Below are positions 23,826 to 32,321 of a DNA stretch of 64,000 nucleotides, piece by piece. Numbering within the stretch: the first letter of the stretch is position 1; every line of letters starts with the position of its first letter. The notes under the pieces are model-generated. The model was not told the origin of the DNA, did not search any database, and saw nothing but the letters and a program-made list of their open reading frames with translations. The DNA comes from JAAXVQ01 sp964604705 (GTDB lineage: Bacteria > Oederibacteriota > JAAXVQ01): contig CAZSAP010000009.1 of the NCBI GenBank assembly GCA_964604705.1, positions 1 to 64,000 on the forward strand, read 5' to 3'. Made by a program: the position numbers and the translations under genes.

Positions 23826-26278
23826 CTCCGCAGCTGCAGGGCCTTACGAAACGCTGGGAGGCTTACGCTTTCAGTCGGTGTAAAAACCACCTTTTTCACA
23901 TGTTCCGGGAGCAAGAAAAATCCGTTTTCTGAAAACCGTCCTGGTATGTGGGAAGCTGTAAGATAAACATACGCGGCCGGTTTATCGGACACCACCTGAA
24001 AAACGAAGCCATGCTCCTGCGCCTCAATGTCAGAAACCTCCAACTGCGGTGTTTCCGCTTGGGTTTCCTTAAACGGTATGGGGAAAAACACATTGCTTAC
24101 ATCCTGACGAGGTGCTGAAAAATGCAGGTGCAGAAACCGCGCACGCTGGGTCTCCCCGGGAAACAAATCAGGCCACGGCAAGTCCCAACATTTGATGCTG
24201 CTTCCGCCCTGGACCGTAACCGGGAGCGTCCAGGTGCGCAGCGCCTCTCCACCCCAGGCATGCAAGGCCACGGTTACGTTCCCCTGGATGGCGGCAGGCG
24301 CATCGTGGCTGACCCATACTTCCACCCGCCCGTACGCTTCCCCGGCGGAAATCATGACCGGGTCAAAGGCCGTCTTGAGCTGGTGGTGCAAAAGCTTCCA
24401 GCTTCCGTCAAACTCGAGCGAGCTCCACGACATGCCCGGCCAGATGTCGTTGAGCTGCCAGTACAAAATGCCCATGCATTCGGGACGCATGCGTCGCCAA
24501 TGCTCAATGGCATATTTTAGGGAGAGCGCCTGGAGCACCTGGGTTTGATAAAGTGTTTCGGAAAAATCACGTGCAGGGCGAAACCAAATGCCCATTTGCT
24601 TTTCCAGGGCGCGATGACCAAACCCGCAGCGTTGGCGCCGCAGAAACATGGGGGCATGAAACTCCAAGTCCTGCGGTTCCAAGACAGACTCCAAGCTGGC
24701 CAGCGCCGGGGCGGATTGATACCCAAACTCTGAAACAAAACGCGGATGCATGTGCCAGTAGTGTATGAAGTTGTGTCCGTCTCCCCACACGTGCCAGGCG
24801 TGAGCATCCCCGCGTCCGAAATCATTGGGGTCATGTCCAACGTCCACACCGTTGCTCGGTGAACTGGGCCAGTATGTGCGCGCAGCATCTTCCTCGGCCA
24901 CAATCCGCGCCAAAGTATCCAAGTAAAGCCTGCGGTAATCCTTAACGTATTCATCCTTATGCTCGGGCTGATGCCAAAACGCCCCCAGTAAGGCCTGCTC
25001 GTTTTCATTGTTCCCGCACCAAATGGCCAAACAAGGATGCGACGCCAAGCGCCGGATCTGATACCGGGCTTCGGCCTCGATTTCCCGCAGGAACGCATCG
25101 TGGGCTGGATACAGCGCACAGGCAAACATAAAATCCTGCCAGACCAGCAACCCCAACTCGTCGCACAGGTCGTAAAAATCATCCGACTCGTACACGCCTC
25201 CGCCCCAGACCCGGAGCATGTTCATGTGGGCCGCGCGCGCACTGGTGAGCAAATCCCGGAGCCGGGCATGCGTAATGCGGCCCGGGTAGGTGTCGGCCGG
25301 AATCCAATTGGCTCCCTTGGCGAACATGGAGAGTCCGTTGACTTTGAAATAAAAGCTCTCGCCCTGGGCATCCGGCTCGCGAACCAGCTCAACCGTACGG
25401 AACCCGATGCGTTCTGTATGCGTATCCACTTCCCCAAGCGCCCCTACAAACACAATGCTCAGGGAATATAAATTTTGTTCACCCATCCCATTGGGCCACC
25501 AGCGCTTGGGATTGGGTACGAGCAACTCCAAGTTAACCTCGTTCTCACCGGCCCCCAACGCAACGGGCTGCTGGTGGGATACGTCACCCAGGTGCATTTC
25601 CACTCTTCCTTTTGCCCCGCGGGGGGAATCCAGAATAACCCTAACTAGGACGCGAACATCGCCGTTAAGCGCAGGCTCCTGCTGGGAAATCACCTGCACG
25701 ATTCGCGCCTCGCTCCAGGCCTCCAGGCGCAGGGGACGCCATATCCCCACCGGGCGCAAGGCCGGACCCCAATCCCAGCCAAAATCCGCCTGACACTTAC
25801 GGATGAAATTTCGATGCTCGTCCTTGCCGGTGTAATCAATATAAGGAAGCGGGTAAGGGTATTTGGCCGCTTGTTCAGAAGCATACTCACGCGCCGGATG
25901 AAATTGAATCTTCAAGGCGTTGGTGCCTTGGACCAGGTGAGGCTTCACCGAAAATACATATCCGCGAAATTGGTTGCGCGGGCGCCCGACACCCACTCCG
26001 TTAACATACACATCGGCCACGGTGTCCAGCCCTTCACAAACCAAGGCGATTTTTTCCTTGGCCAATACAGTCGCATCCACAGAAAATTCGCGTTCATAAT
26101 CCCAAACGGTTAAGCCTATCCACTCGAGGCTCTCTTCCCGATCCCGGTAAAACGGATCTTCAATCAATCCTGCGCGCAGAAGATCCAACTGGACTTGCCC
26201 CGGAACGTGTGCGGGAATGCGCAGTCCGCGGTCGGCTTGAACCAATTCCCAGTTCCCATTTAAATCCACACTTCGCAT
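23816..26278 (-). CDS. beta-mannosidase, glycoside hydrolase family 2
   Basis: 820 residues. Jelly-roll sugar-binding N-domain (LNGNWELVQADRGLRIPAHVPGQVQLDLL, FGWDWGPALRPVGIWRPL), Ig-like domain, then the TIM barrel: WIPADTYPGR, MLRVWGGGVYESDDFYDLCDELGLLVWQDFMFACALYP, acid/base Glu in WCGNNENEQALL and nucleophile Glu in FVSEFGYQSAPAL. All are typical of GH2 exo-beta-mannosidases. No signal peptide, so probably cytoplasmic and acting on imported mannosides. No transporter is adjacent. Confidence 0.95.
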   Translation of the reverse strand: MRSVDLNGNWELVQADRGLRIPAHVPGQVQLDLLRAGLIEDPFYRDREESLEWIGLTVWDYEREFSVDATVLAKEKIALVCEGLDTVADVYVNGVGVGRPRNQFRGYVFSVKPHLVQGTNALKIQFHPAREYASEQAAKYPYPLPYIDYTGKDEHRNFIRKCQADFGWDWGPALRPVGIWRPLRLEAWSEARIVQVISQQEPALNGDVRVLVRVILDSPRGAKGRVEMHLGDVSHQQPVALGAGENEVNLELLVPNPKRWWPNGMGEQNLYSLSIVFVGALGEVDTHTERIGFRTVELVREPDAQGESFYFKVNGLSMFAKGANWIPADTYPGRITHARLRDLLTSARAAHMNMLRVWGGGVYESDDFYDLCDELGLLVWQDFMFACALYPAHDAFLREIEAEARYQIRRLASHPCLAIWCGNNENEQALLGAFWHQPEHKDEYVKDYRRLYLDTLARIVAEEDAARTYWPSSPSNGVDVGHDPNDFGRGDAHAWHVWGDGHNFIHYWHMHPRFVSEFGYQSAPALASLESVLEPQDLEFHAPMFLRRQRCGFGHRALEKQMGIWFRPARDFSETLYQTQVLQALSLKYAIEHWRRMRPECMGILYWQLNDIWPGMSWSSLEFDGSWKLLHHQLKTAFDPVMISAGEAYGRVEVWVSHDAPAAIQGNVTVALHAWGGEALRTWTLPVTVQGGSSIKCWDLPWPDLFPGETQRARFLHLHFSAPRQDVSNVFFPIPFKETQAETPQLEVSDIEAQEHGFVFQVVSDKPAAYVYLTASHIPGRFSENGFFLLPEHVKKVVFTPTESVSLPAFRKALQLRSVV

Positions 26279-26410
26279 GCTTCACCTCGAATACTCCATC
26301 GATGTTGCTGTACCATAACGACCCAAGCACCTGCCCATTTAACCACGGTTTTCCTTTTCCTTCCACCTGGTTTATACCAGCAGCTTATTTTAAACTCATT
26401 GTACCCATGA

Positions 26411-26450
26411 AAAAAATAAAGCCCCCAGGCAAGATCCCTGAGGGCTTTAT
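26411..26450 (-). terminator. intrinsic terminator after the VIT/vWA gene
   Basis: ATAAAGCCC (26416-26424) pairs with GGGCTTTAT (26442-26450); the minus strand continues into TTTTTTT. Lies 16 bases past the stop. Confidence 0.85.
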
Positions 26451-26465
26451 GCTGACTAACGCTGG

Positions 26466-28850
26466 TTAACGCAAATCAAATCGAATCTCACATCGCACTG
26501 CCGTAGGTTTCCCGCCGGCGGCTTTGCCAAAGACCCAAGCCGCTATCTCTTTTACAACCTGAGCCGAGAGTGGGGTCCACTGCAACCGATCTCGCACGAT
26601 CTTGACTCCGGAGACCGTGCCCTCGGTACTGATGGTAAATTCTAAAATCAAGCTCCCGCTTAGGCCGGCTTTTTGCACCAACTCATTTTGGTACGCCTGC
26701 TTCAAAGCTTCTAAATTGCGGAGCAACTCTTTTTCCACATCGCTGCTGGATAAACCACCGGCGGCATTTACCCGTTTTACTCTCACTTGCGGGGTTTGAA
26801 CTTTGGGTTGCTCGCGCGGGGGTTCTTCGGCCTCATCTTTTTCCAAGTAGGCGGCTTGCTTGCTTTCCATTTTCATGGGCGCCGCAGAACGATACATCAT
26901 GCCCGACGGGGCTGCGGCATTAACCATCCCTCCACCCACGGCATAGTTGGAAACACCTTCGGGCAAGGGTAGGGGTTGCTTGACCTGGGTGCCTTTGGAG
27001 CCGTCGGTGCGCACCTGGGAATCGATGGCCACAAACGAGGTGTACTCGGTCATCAGGTTGTACTTCAACCCGAGCTGGGTGACTTCCTTTACCCGCTCGT
27101 CGGACTTGTCCAGCTTGTTCATGTCCGAGAGCAGCATGATGCGGTGGCGCGCCCACATATAACGAATGGCTTCATTGCCCGCCGTGTTTTGCGCATCCTT
27201 CAGATTCAGGCGTTGTTCGTATTTTTCGCCCGCCGCCAATCCGGTCACGCGAATGGTCCCTTTGGGTTCCCCTTTGTATTTGCCAAACACCACCACGGGC
27301 TTGCGCGCAAACAGATCCGGTACGGCCCGGGGTTCAACCTCGTAGGCATTCAACCCATCAAAGCTCACGTTAATGTTCGTCAGCACCGGTGAGGCAATGT
27401 ACTCTTTGAATTTCGCGGCTTGTTCCGGCGCGCGTTGCGGATTCAAAACAATAAACGGTTCGCCCATGCCGGCCCGGGCCATGCCTTCCATGAGAAAGCG
27501 GTTCACAGAAGACCCTATTCCGAACGAGAAAAAATTGGCCTTACCTAGATTATTGCGAATGTATTCAAAGGCTTCCTTTTCTACAGACACATACCCGTCG
27601 GTGGCAATGATAATGCTGCGCGACGTACCTTCGGCGTGCGGCAAAGCCAGAGCCCGCTTGAGGGCGGGCATCAGTTCCGTCCCCCCGCCACCTTGCTGAT
27701 GATCAATTGTGTCGAGCGCCTTTTGAATGTTTTCCTTTGAAGCCGGAAGGGAGGTCTCGGACATGACTGAATTATTGCCTGAGAAAAGCAACACATTAAA
27801 ATAATCCGTCGGGCGCAGTTGCGAGAACAAATCCTTCATCAACGCCTTGGTGGTATCCAAGGGGAAACCGTACATGGAGCCCGAGACATCAATAATAAAA
27901 ATATACTCGCGCGGAACAATGGTCTTGGTCTCTACGCGCTGCGGGGGTTCCATCATCATAAGGAAAAAATTTTCATCCTTGCCCGGGTAGAGCAACAGCC
28001 CGCTGGCAATCTTGTCCCCGGCCAGAGAATATTTCAGCACGAAATCACGATTCCCCGCCTTCCCGCTTTCCGGCACCGTCACATGCGCCACGGACGCACC
28101 CGTGTACTCCACCTTCACGTCCGGATGGCTGGGGCTCGTGATCTTGGCAATGGGCAGGCCGCTGTTGAGGGTTACATCCAGGCCGAAGGTGAACGGAGCC
28201 GCTTCCCCGGCATGCAGGTAGGGATTTTTTACCCAGCTCTCTGTGGGCGGAGCACCGCTTTCCTTCACATTGGAGTACCGGGGTCCCACCACGGTCGGAT
28301 ACACAAACTCATACACATTGTTCTCAGGAACCAAAAGTTCGGTGTACATCATTTCGACTTTGATCACATCGCCGGGCAGAATGTTCCCGACGTTCATTTG
28401 AAACACATTGGGCCGCTGCTGCTCAAGCAGCGACGCAGTCTTGCCTTCACTCAGGGCTTTTTCATAATCCTTCCGCGCTTGTTCCCGCTCGTTGATCTTG
28501 GCTTCAATCACCCGTTCGCCAATGGTCATCTTCATGGCATACACCGCAGCGCGGGTGGAGGCGGGAAATACGTAGATGGCCTCGAGCTTGTTTTTGCCTT
28601 CGTTTTTATACACCTGGGTAACCTTGACTTGGGCAATCACGCCTGAAACCTTCACATCGGCGCGTGTGCTTTTGAGCGGAAGACTGTCGGTCTGGGCATC
28701 TTGGCTTACGACTTGAAAATACGGCGAGAGGGTTTTATCTTGATCGGAATCCTTTTCAGGGGAGGGAACGGCAAAAACCAGGGACGAGACCAGCAGTGAC
28801 ACTAAACCCAGACACAAACCTTTACCCCAGTGGGCGAGTTGGGCGAACAT
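26466..28850 (-). CDS. VIT and von Willebrand A domain protein with TonB/AgmX-like C-terminus
   Basis: 794 residues; AGGAGG before the ATG. Signal peptide 1-28, VIT domain (KVSGVIAQVKVTQVYKNEGKNKLEAIYVFP, EREQARKDYEKALSEGKTASLLEQQRPNVF), vWA domain with a complete MIDAS (IFIIDVSGSM, a downstream Thr and IIATDGYVS), then a beta domain, a charged linker and a C-terminal domain (LQWTPLSAQVVKEIAAWVFG ... AVRCEIRFDLR) like the TonB/AgmX-PglI C-terminal fold. Bacterial VIT-vWA proteins are secreted or surface-anchored adhesion-type proteins, related to inter-alpha-trypsin inhibitor heavy chain; the fusion to a TonB-like end is less usual. Confidence 0.9.
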   Translation of the reverse strand: MFAQLAHWGKGLCLGLVSLLVSSLVFAVPSPEKDSDQDKTLSPYFQVVSQDAQTDSLPLKSTRADVKVSGVIAQVKVTQVYKNEGKNKLEAIYVFPASTRAAVYAMKMTIGERVIEAKINEREQARKDYEKALSEGKTASLLEQQRPNVFQMNVGNILPGDVIKVEMMYTELLVPENNVYEFVYPTVVGPRYSNVKESGAPPTESWVKNPYLHAGEAAPFTFGLDVTLNSGLPIAKITSPSHPDVKVEYTGASVAHVTVPESGKAGNRDFVLKYSLAGDKIASGLLLYPGKDENFFLMMMEPPQRVETKTIVPREYIFIIDVSGSMYGFPLDTTKALMKDLFSQLRPTDYFNVLLFSGNNSVMSETSLPASKENIQKALDTIDHQQGGGGTELMPALKRALALPHAEGTSRSIIIATDGYVSVEKEAFEYIRNNLGKANFFSFGIGSSVNRFLMEGMARAGMGEPFIVLNPQRAPEQAAKFKEYIASPVLTNINVSFDGLNAYEVEPRAVPDLFARKPVVVFGKYKGEPKGTIRVTGLAAGEKYEQRLNLKDAQNTAGNEAIRYMWARHRIMLLSDMNKLDKSDERVKEVTQLGLKYNLMTEYTSFVAIDSQVRTDGSKGTQVKQPLPLPEGVSNYAVGGGMVNAAAPSGMMYRSAAPMKMESKQAAYLEKDEAEEPPREQPKVQTPQVRVKRVNAAGGLSSSDVEKELLRNLEALKQAYQNELVQKAGLSGSLILEFTISTEGTVSGVKIVRDRLQWTPLSAQVVKEIAAWVFGKAAGGKPTAVRCEIRFDLR

Positions 28851-28952
28851 TCAATCCTCCTCAATCGGTGGTAGGGAGATGGATCATCTCCTCACAAACA
28901 GGCTCCTTGGCCGAGGGAGCACGGGTTAAAGACACCACTTCCTTGAATCGGT

Positions 28953-30071
28953 TCAACGCAGCTTTGTTTTCGGGTGCGTCTCCCTGTACGCTTTAATCAA
29001 AACCAACGCACCCAGGGCCACGGCTTGGGTGTACAACCTTTGCATGCTATCGGCCTGGCGCTGAAAACCACTCCTGAAGTGTCGGTAGGTGCGTGCGTAT
29101 TCCTGATAGCTTTTACACGCCTGCCAGGTAACCAAGTCCTGGATGCTCCACCCCCGCTCGGGAGAGCGACGCTGATCGGTGGGCCATCTAAGCGCGCGTT
29201 TGTTTTCTGGACGTCTCCGGTTCCAATGTGTGACCAGAGCATTTACTTCCGGTAAAAAATGAGCCTGCGTTTCTACCTGACTGGCCAGGACATCCAAAGC
29301 CTGTTCGTACTCGGCATGCCAATTGCCATGATATCCCGCCGCATGATGCGGAACACTGGCGTCTTGCACCGCATGCAGCACCGGACCCAGAGATTCAATC
29401 TGGGTGGGTTCGCGCAAAAATTCATGAAACCAGTAACGTGCCATATTGTCCACGGGCATAAACACACTGTACGGAATGCCCTGGCCATTTCCTCCTTGGC
29501 TTTTCGCCAGGGGAAAACGTGCGCGCATTTCGGTCCGTAACTGGGTGTAGCGTTTTAAATCCGCCCGGTACGAATACCGTTCCAGGGCCGGGGAACACTT
29601 TTGGTACCACGGCTGGCCTGGCGCATGGACGTATTCATCGTTCAGCCAATACGCAATGCCTTCATCCACCTTAAACCCCGTCAGGTGGGCAACCACCAAA
29701 CCCCAGCCTGCGGTTACATCCACTGCCTGCTGGTACTGATCCATATGTGCCGAGCCGTGGTAATAGCTGTACCCGTCGAAATCGTCAAAAAGACCCGGCC
29801 CCTTTTTTATATCAATGTAATGGTTGAAGGCCGAGTGGCAACGCCCGTCGGATTGGGTGTGGGGAGAATCCTGTCCGATGCGACGTGGGGCCGTGTGCGG
29901 ATTCTCACGTGCGCCTGCGACATCCACAAATTCAAGATCCTCGCGCATATCGGTCTGCGCACTGGCATCCATTAGCCGTTGCGCGTGACTCCCCGCCCAG
30001 GTGTTTTCTAAAATCGCATCCGCGATCCAAACCGCGGCCTGCGTTGCTTTGCGATGCGCCGATTCGTTCAT
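28953..30071 (-). CDS. zinc-dependent phospholipase C / S1-P1 nuclease-like protein
   Basis: 372 residues from the ATG at 30071 with GGAGG upstream (a TTG two codons earlier is also open). His/Asp-rich helical protein with FNHYIDIKKGPGLFDDFDGYSYYHGSAHM near residue 85 and LGPVLHAVQDASVPHHAAGYHGNWH near 235, where HAVQDASVPHH fits the HxxxD...H zinc motif of the PLC/S1-P1 superfamily. No signal peptide, unlike secreted phospholipases. Substrate unknown. Assignment rests on the motif; overall similarity is weak. Confidence 0.6.
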   Translation of the reverse strand: MNESAHRKATQAAVWIADAILENTWAGSHAQRLMDASAQTDMREDLEFVDVAGARENPHTAPRRIGQDSPHTQSDGRCHSAFNHYIDIKKGPGLFDDFDGYSYYHGSAHMDQYQQAVDVTAGWGLVVAHLTGFKVDEGIAYWLNDEYVHAPGQPWYQKCSPALERYSYRADLKRYTQLRTEMRARFPLAKSQGGNGQGIPYSVFMPVDNMARYWFHEFLREPTQIESLGPVLHAVQDASVPHHAAGYHGNWHAEYEQALDVLASQVETQAHFLPEVNALVTHWNRRRPENKRALRWPTDQRRSPERGWSIQDLVTWQACKSYQEYARTYRHFRSGFQRQADSMQRLYTQAVALGALVLIKAYRETHPKTKLR

Positions 30072-30199
30072 GTCCAACCTCCAAGGCGAAATTATACCAC
30101 TCGGAACTTATTTTCCTTAGTTCTTTAAACCCTGACATAGGGTTGTCACAGGCCTCTGCTACACTCGAGTCCATCAATACTTTTAAGGAGGTATGTGTT

Positions 30200-30850
30200 A
30201 TGTGGAAATGGATTGTGTTCGGTGTGCTCGGAGTTTTGGTTCTGGCCGTAGGTGTGTTCGTTTGGATGATGCAAGGCCCTGATCTCAAGGCCTATGAAGA
30301 CCTAAGCGAACCCCGCATCTCATTTAAGCCCGATACCCCGGTTTTGGAAGTGCCGTTCAACGTACCTTCAGAGGGATTGCCTAAGGCCTTCGGTGTGCTC
30401 ATGAAGACCTACTTCAAACTCTCAGGCGTTCGTAAAGGTCCGGGTATGCCGCCCCCGGCCGCACGTTATACCAACACGATCGATTTCAATATGGAAGCCA
30501 TGCAGCGCAAAGATGCCTTTAAGCAGGTTGTATGGACCGGAAGTGCGGCTATCCCGATTCCTGCCACGGTCCGGGAACTCCCACCCAATACCGGTGAGCC
30601 CGGGCTGACGCCCCGTCTTACAGTCTGGCACTATGGGGAGGTTGCGGAAATTATGCATAAAGGGCCTTATGAAGATGAACCACCGACCGTGCAAAAACTA
30701 ATGGCTCACATCGCCGCCAGTGGGTACGAAATCGCCGGGCAGCATGAAGAAGAGTATTTGCGCGGACCCGGCATGCCTTTTTCCAAACCCGCGAATTTCG
30801 TTACGATTATCCGCTACCCGGTGAAGAAGAAAAACGCCTCAACCAAATAA
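30200..30850 (+). CDS. membrane-anchored GyrI-like effector-binding protein
   Basis: 216 residues; start fixed by a strong AAGGAGG nine bases before the ATG. One N-terminal membrane anchor (WIVFGVLGVLVLAVGVFVWMM), then a GyrI/SOUL-like ligand-binding domain containing FKQVVWTGSAAIPIPATV, LTVWHYGEVAEIMHKGPYEDEPPTVQKLMAHIAASGYEIAGQHEEEYLRGPG and a final FVTIIRYPV strand. GyrI-like domains bind small molecules, including as multidrug sensors. Here there is no DNA-binding part, so it may be a periplasm-facing or inner-leaflet ligand binder. A terminator follows. Confidence 0.85.
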   Translation: MWKWIVFGVLGVLVLAVGVFVWMMQGPDLKAYEDLSEPRISFKPDTPVLEVPFNVPSEGLPKAFGVLMKTYFKLSGVRKGPGMPPPAARYTNTIDFNMEAMQRKDAFKQVVWTGSAAIPIPATVRELPPNTGEPGLTPRLTVWHYGEVAEIMHKGPYEDEPPTVQKLMAHIAASGYEIAGQHEEEYLRGPGMPFSKPANFVTIIRYPVKKKNASTK

Positions 30851-30856
30851 ATACTC

Positions 30857-30896
30857 GGACCCCGGTGGGTGTCTGACCTGCCGGGGTCTTTGCTTC
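30857..30896 (+). terminator. intrinsic terminator after the GyrI-like gene
   Basis: GACCCCGG (30858-30865) pairs with CCGGGGTC (30881-30888), followed by TTTGCTT. Confidence 0.8.
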
Positions 30897-30936
30897 CCCA
30901 GTTTCCTTGACCTTTCAACTATGCTACACTGGGGGC

Positions 30937-31650
30937 ATGTTGAACCTCGAGATTATCCCTACACTCTCAGACAATTATACGTACCTACTTTGGAAAGACC
31001 CAACCGCGGCCTGTCTTATTGACCCGGGAGAACCGACTCAACCCTTAACCTCACTACAAAAACAAGGCCTCACCTTGCGCTGGATTCTCAACACCCATCA
31101 TCACGCCGATCACACGGACGGCAATCGGGTACTGCATGCGCAAACCGGGGCCGAAATCCTCGGCCTCAGTCCCCGCATACCCGGACTCCAAAGGCAGCTC
31201 ATGGCAGAAGAAACGCTAACCTTGGGTGGCCTTCAACTCCAGACCATCGCCACACCCGGGCACACCCGCGACAGTGCCTGTTTCTATGTACCCGAAAAAC
31301 CCGGTTATCTTTTTACCGGAGACACGCTCTTCGTGGGTGGATGCGGTCGTCTGTTTGAGGGAACCGCTGCCGACCTTTGGCATTCGTTTCAACGCCTGCG
31401 GAAGCTCCCTTCTGAAACCCGCGTTTATGCTGGCCATGAATACACTTCGGAAAACTTCCGCTTTGCCTGTGCCCAGGAGCCACAGAACACGCGCTTACAA
31501 ACACGGGCCGCACACCTTCAACGCCAACAAGAAACCCTGCAAACCACCATGCCTTCCACACTCGGCGAGGAAGTGGCCACCAATCTTTTTTTCAACGCAC
31601 CCGATGCCCAACGTTTGGGCAAGTTGCGGGAATTAAAAAACCGTTTCTGA
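30937..31650 (+). CDS. gloB: hydroxyacylglutathione hydrolase (glyoxalase II)
   Basis: 237 residues from the ATG at 30937 with a GGGG site just ahead. Metallo-beta-lactamase fold: ILNTHHHADHTDGNRVL (THxHxDH), TPGHTRDSACFYV, LFTGDTLFVGGCGRLFEGTA and VYAGHEYTSENFRFA; the C-terminal glyoxalase II helical part is present. Hydrolyses S-lactoylglutathione to lactate, detoxifying methylglyoxal. A VOC-family protein lies 2.5 kb away, but no clear glyoxalase I is paired with it. Confidence 0.94.
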   Translation: MLNLEIIPTLSDNYTYLLWKDPTAACLIDPGEPTQPLTSLQKQGLTLRWILNTHHHADHTDGNRVLHAQTGAEILGLSPRIPGLQRQLMAEETLTLGGLQLQTIATPGHTRDSACFYVPEKPGYLFTGDTLFVGGCGRLFEGTAADLWHSFQRLRKLPSETRVYAGHEYTSENFRFACAQEPQNTRLQTRAAHLQRQQETLQTTMPSTLGEEVATNLFFNAPDAQRLGKLRELKNRF

Positions 31651-31675
31651 CCTCCCGCCCTCCCGACTTTACGCA

Positions 31676-31704
31676 TTGACCCATCCCCGACTCTTCGGTA
31701 TGAT
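31676..31704 (+). promoter_or_regulatory. sigma-70-type promoter
   Basis: TTGACC (31676-31681), 17-base spacer, TATGAT (31699-31704), 32 bases before the ATG at 31736. Confidence 0.65.
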
Positions 31705-31735
31705 GCTCACACCTTTATTAAACACGAGGCACCCC

Positions 31736-32038
31736 ATGGATAACACGTTAACGGTCAAATGTCCCAAGTGCAAAGATCTGCTGATTGTTGATCGGATTAC
31801 GGGCGAAATACTCGAAGTCCGCACACCCCTTGTTGAAGAGAGCAGCGGCGATCGCTTTGCCGACGCGCTTAAGAAAGTAAAACTCAGTGCGCAGGAAGCC
31901 GAGGATAAATTCCAAAAATCCAAGGAAGCGGAAAAGAACAAGAAGCGGGATTTGGACGCGCTGTTTGAAAAATCACTGGAACAGGCGAAAAAAGAAGATC
32001 CTTCGATCAAACCCATCCGCGGCATTGATCTGGAATAA
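31736..32038 (+). CDS. small zinc-ribbon/coiled-coil protein of unknown function
   Basis: 100 residues. The start is the ATG at 31736; the longer reading would begin inside the promoter. It opens with a CPKC knuckle (VKCPKCKDLLIVDRITGEILEV), which recalls the 'C-x2-C ... first beta-hairpin' of zinc ribbons but lacks a second cysteine pair, and continues into a highly charged helix (LKKVKLSAQEAEDKFQKSKEAEKNKKRD). Family not recognised. A MITE-like element follows 26 bases after the stop. Confidence 0.7.
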   Translation: MDNTLTVKCPKCKDLLIVDRITGEILEVRTPLVEESSGDRFADALKKVKLSAQEAEDKFQKSKEAEKNKKRDLDALFEKSLEQAKKEDPSIKPIRGIDLE

Positions 32039-32063
32039 ACCATAACAATCCCGGCCCCAATCT

Positions 32064-32289
32064 ATAGAGTGGTCTACGCGCCTTTTCTTTTTTTGAAAAA
32101 AATACGTTTACATGTCTAACGTCATGCGGATTCTTGAGTTCAACCGTGTAACGTCCCGGCCGGCCTTTACCCACCGGTACGCGTTTTTAAAACGCCGGGA
32201 GCACGCTATTGCGTAGCCCTGCCGCCGTAGCGGTTCGTGAGACCTAAAAACGTATCTTTTTCAAAAAAAAGGTGCGTAGACCACTCTAT
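32064..32289. mobile_element. MITE-like element with long terminal inverted repeats
   Basis: The left arm 32064-32109 (ATAGAGTGGTCTACGC..., then a T-run, GAAAAA and ATACGTTT) is matched inverted by 32246-32289, with one substitution in the first 19 bases, another near the inner end, and a four-base difference in the T-run. TA flanks the GAGTGG ends on both sides, as expected of an IS630/Tc1-type insertion. The 136-base core has no coding region and holds a GCGTTTT/AAAACGC hairpin. A giant bidirectional terminator is the alternative. Confidence 0.65.
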
Positions 32290-32321
32290 CGAAAAGAAAC
32301 CGCAGATGTTCTGGAAGGCCC

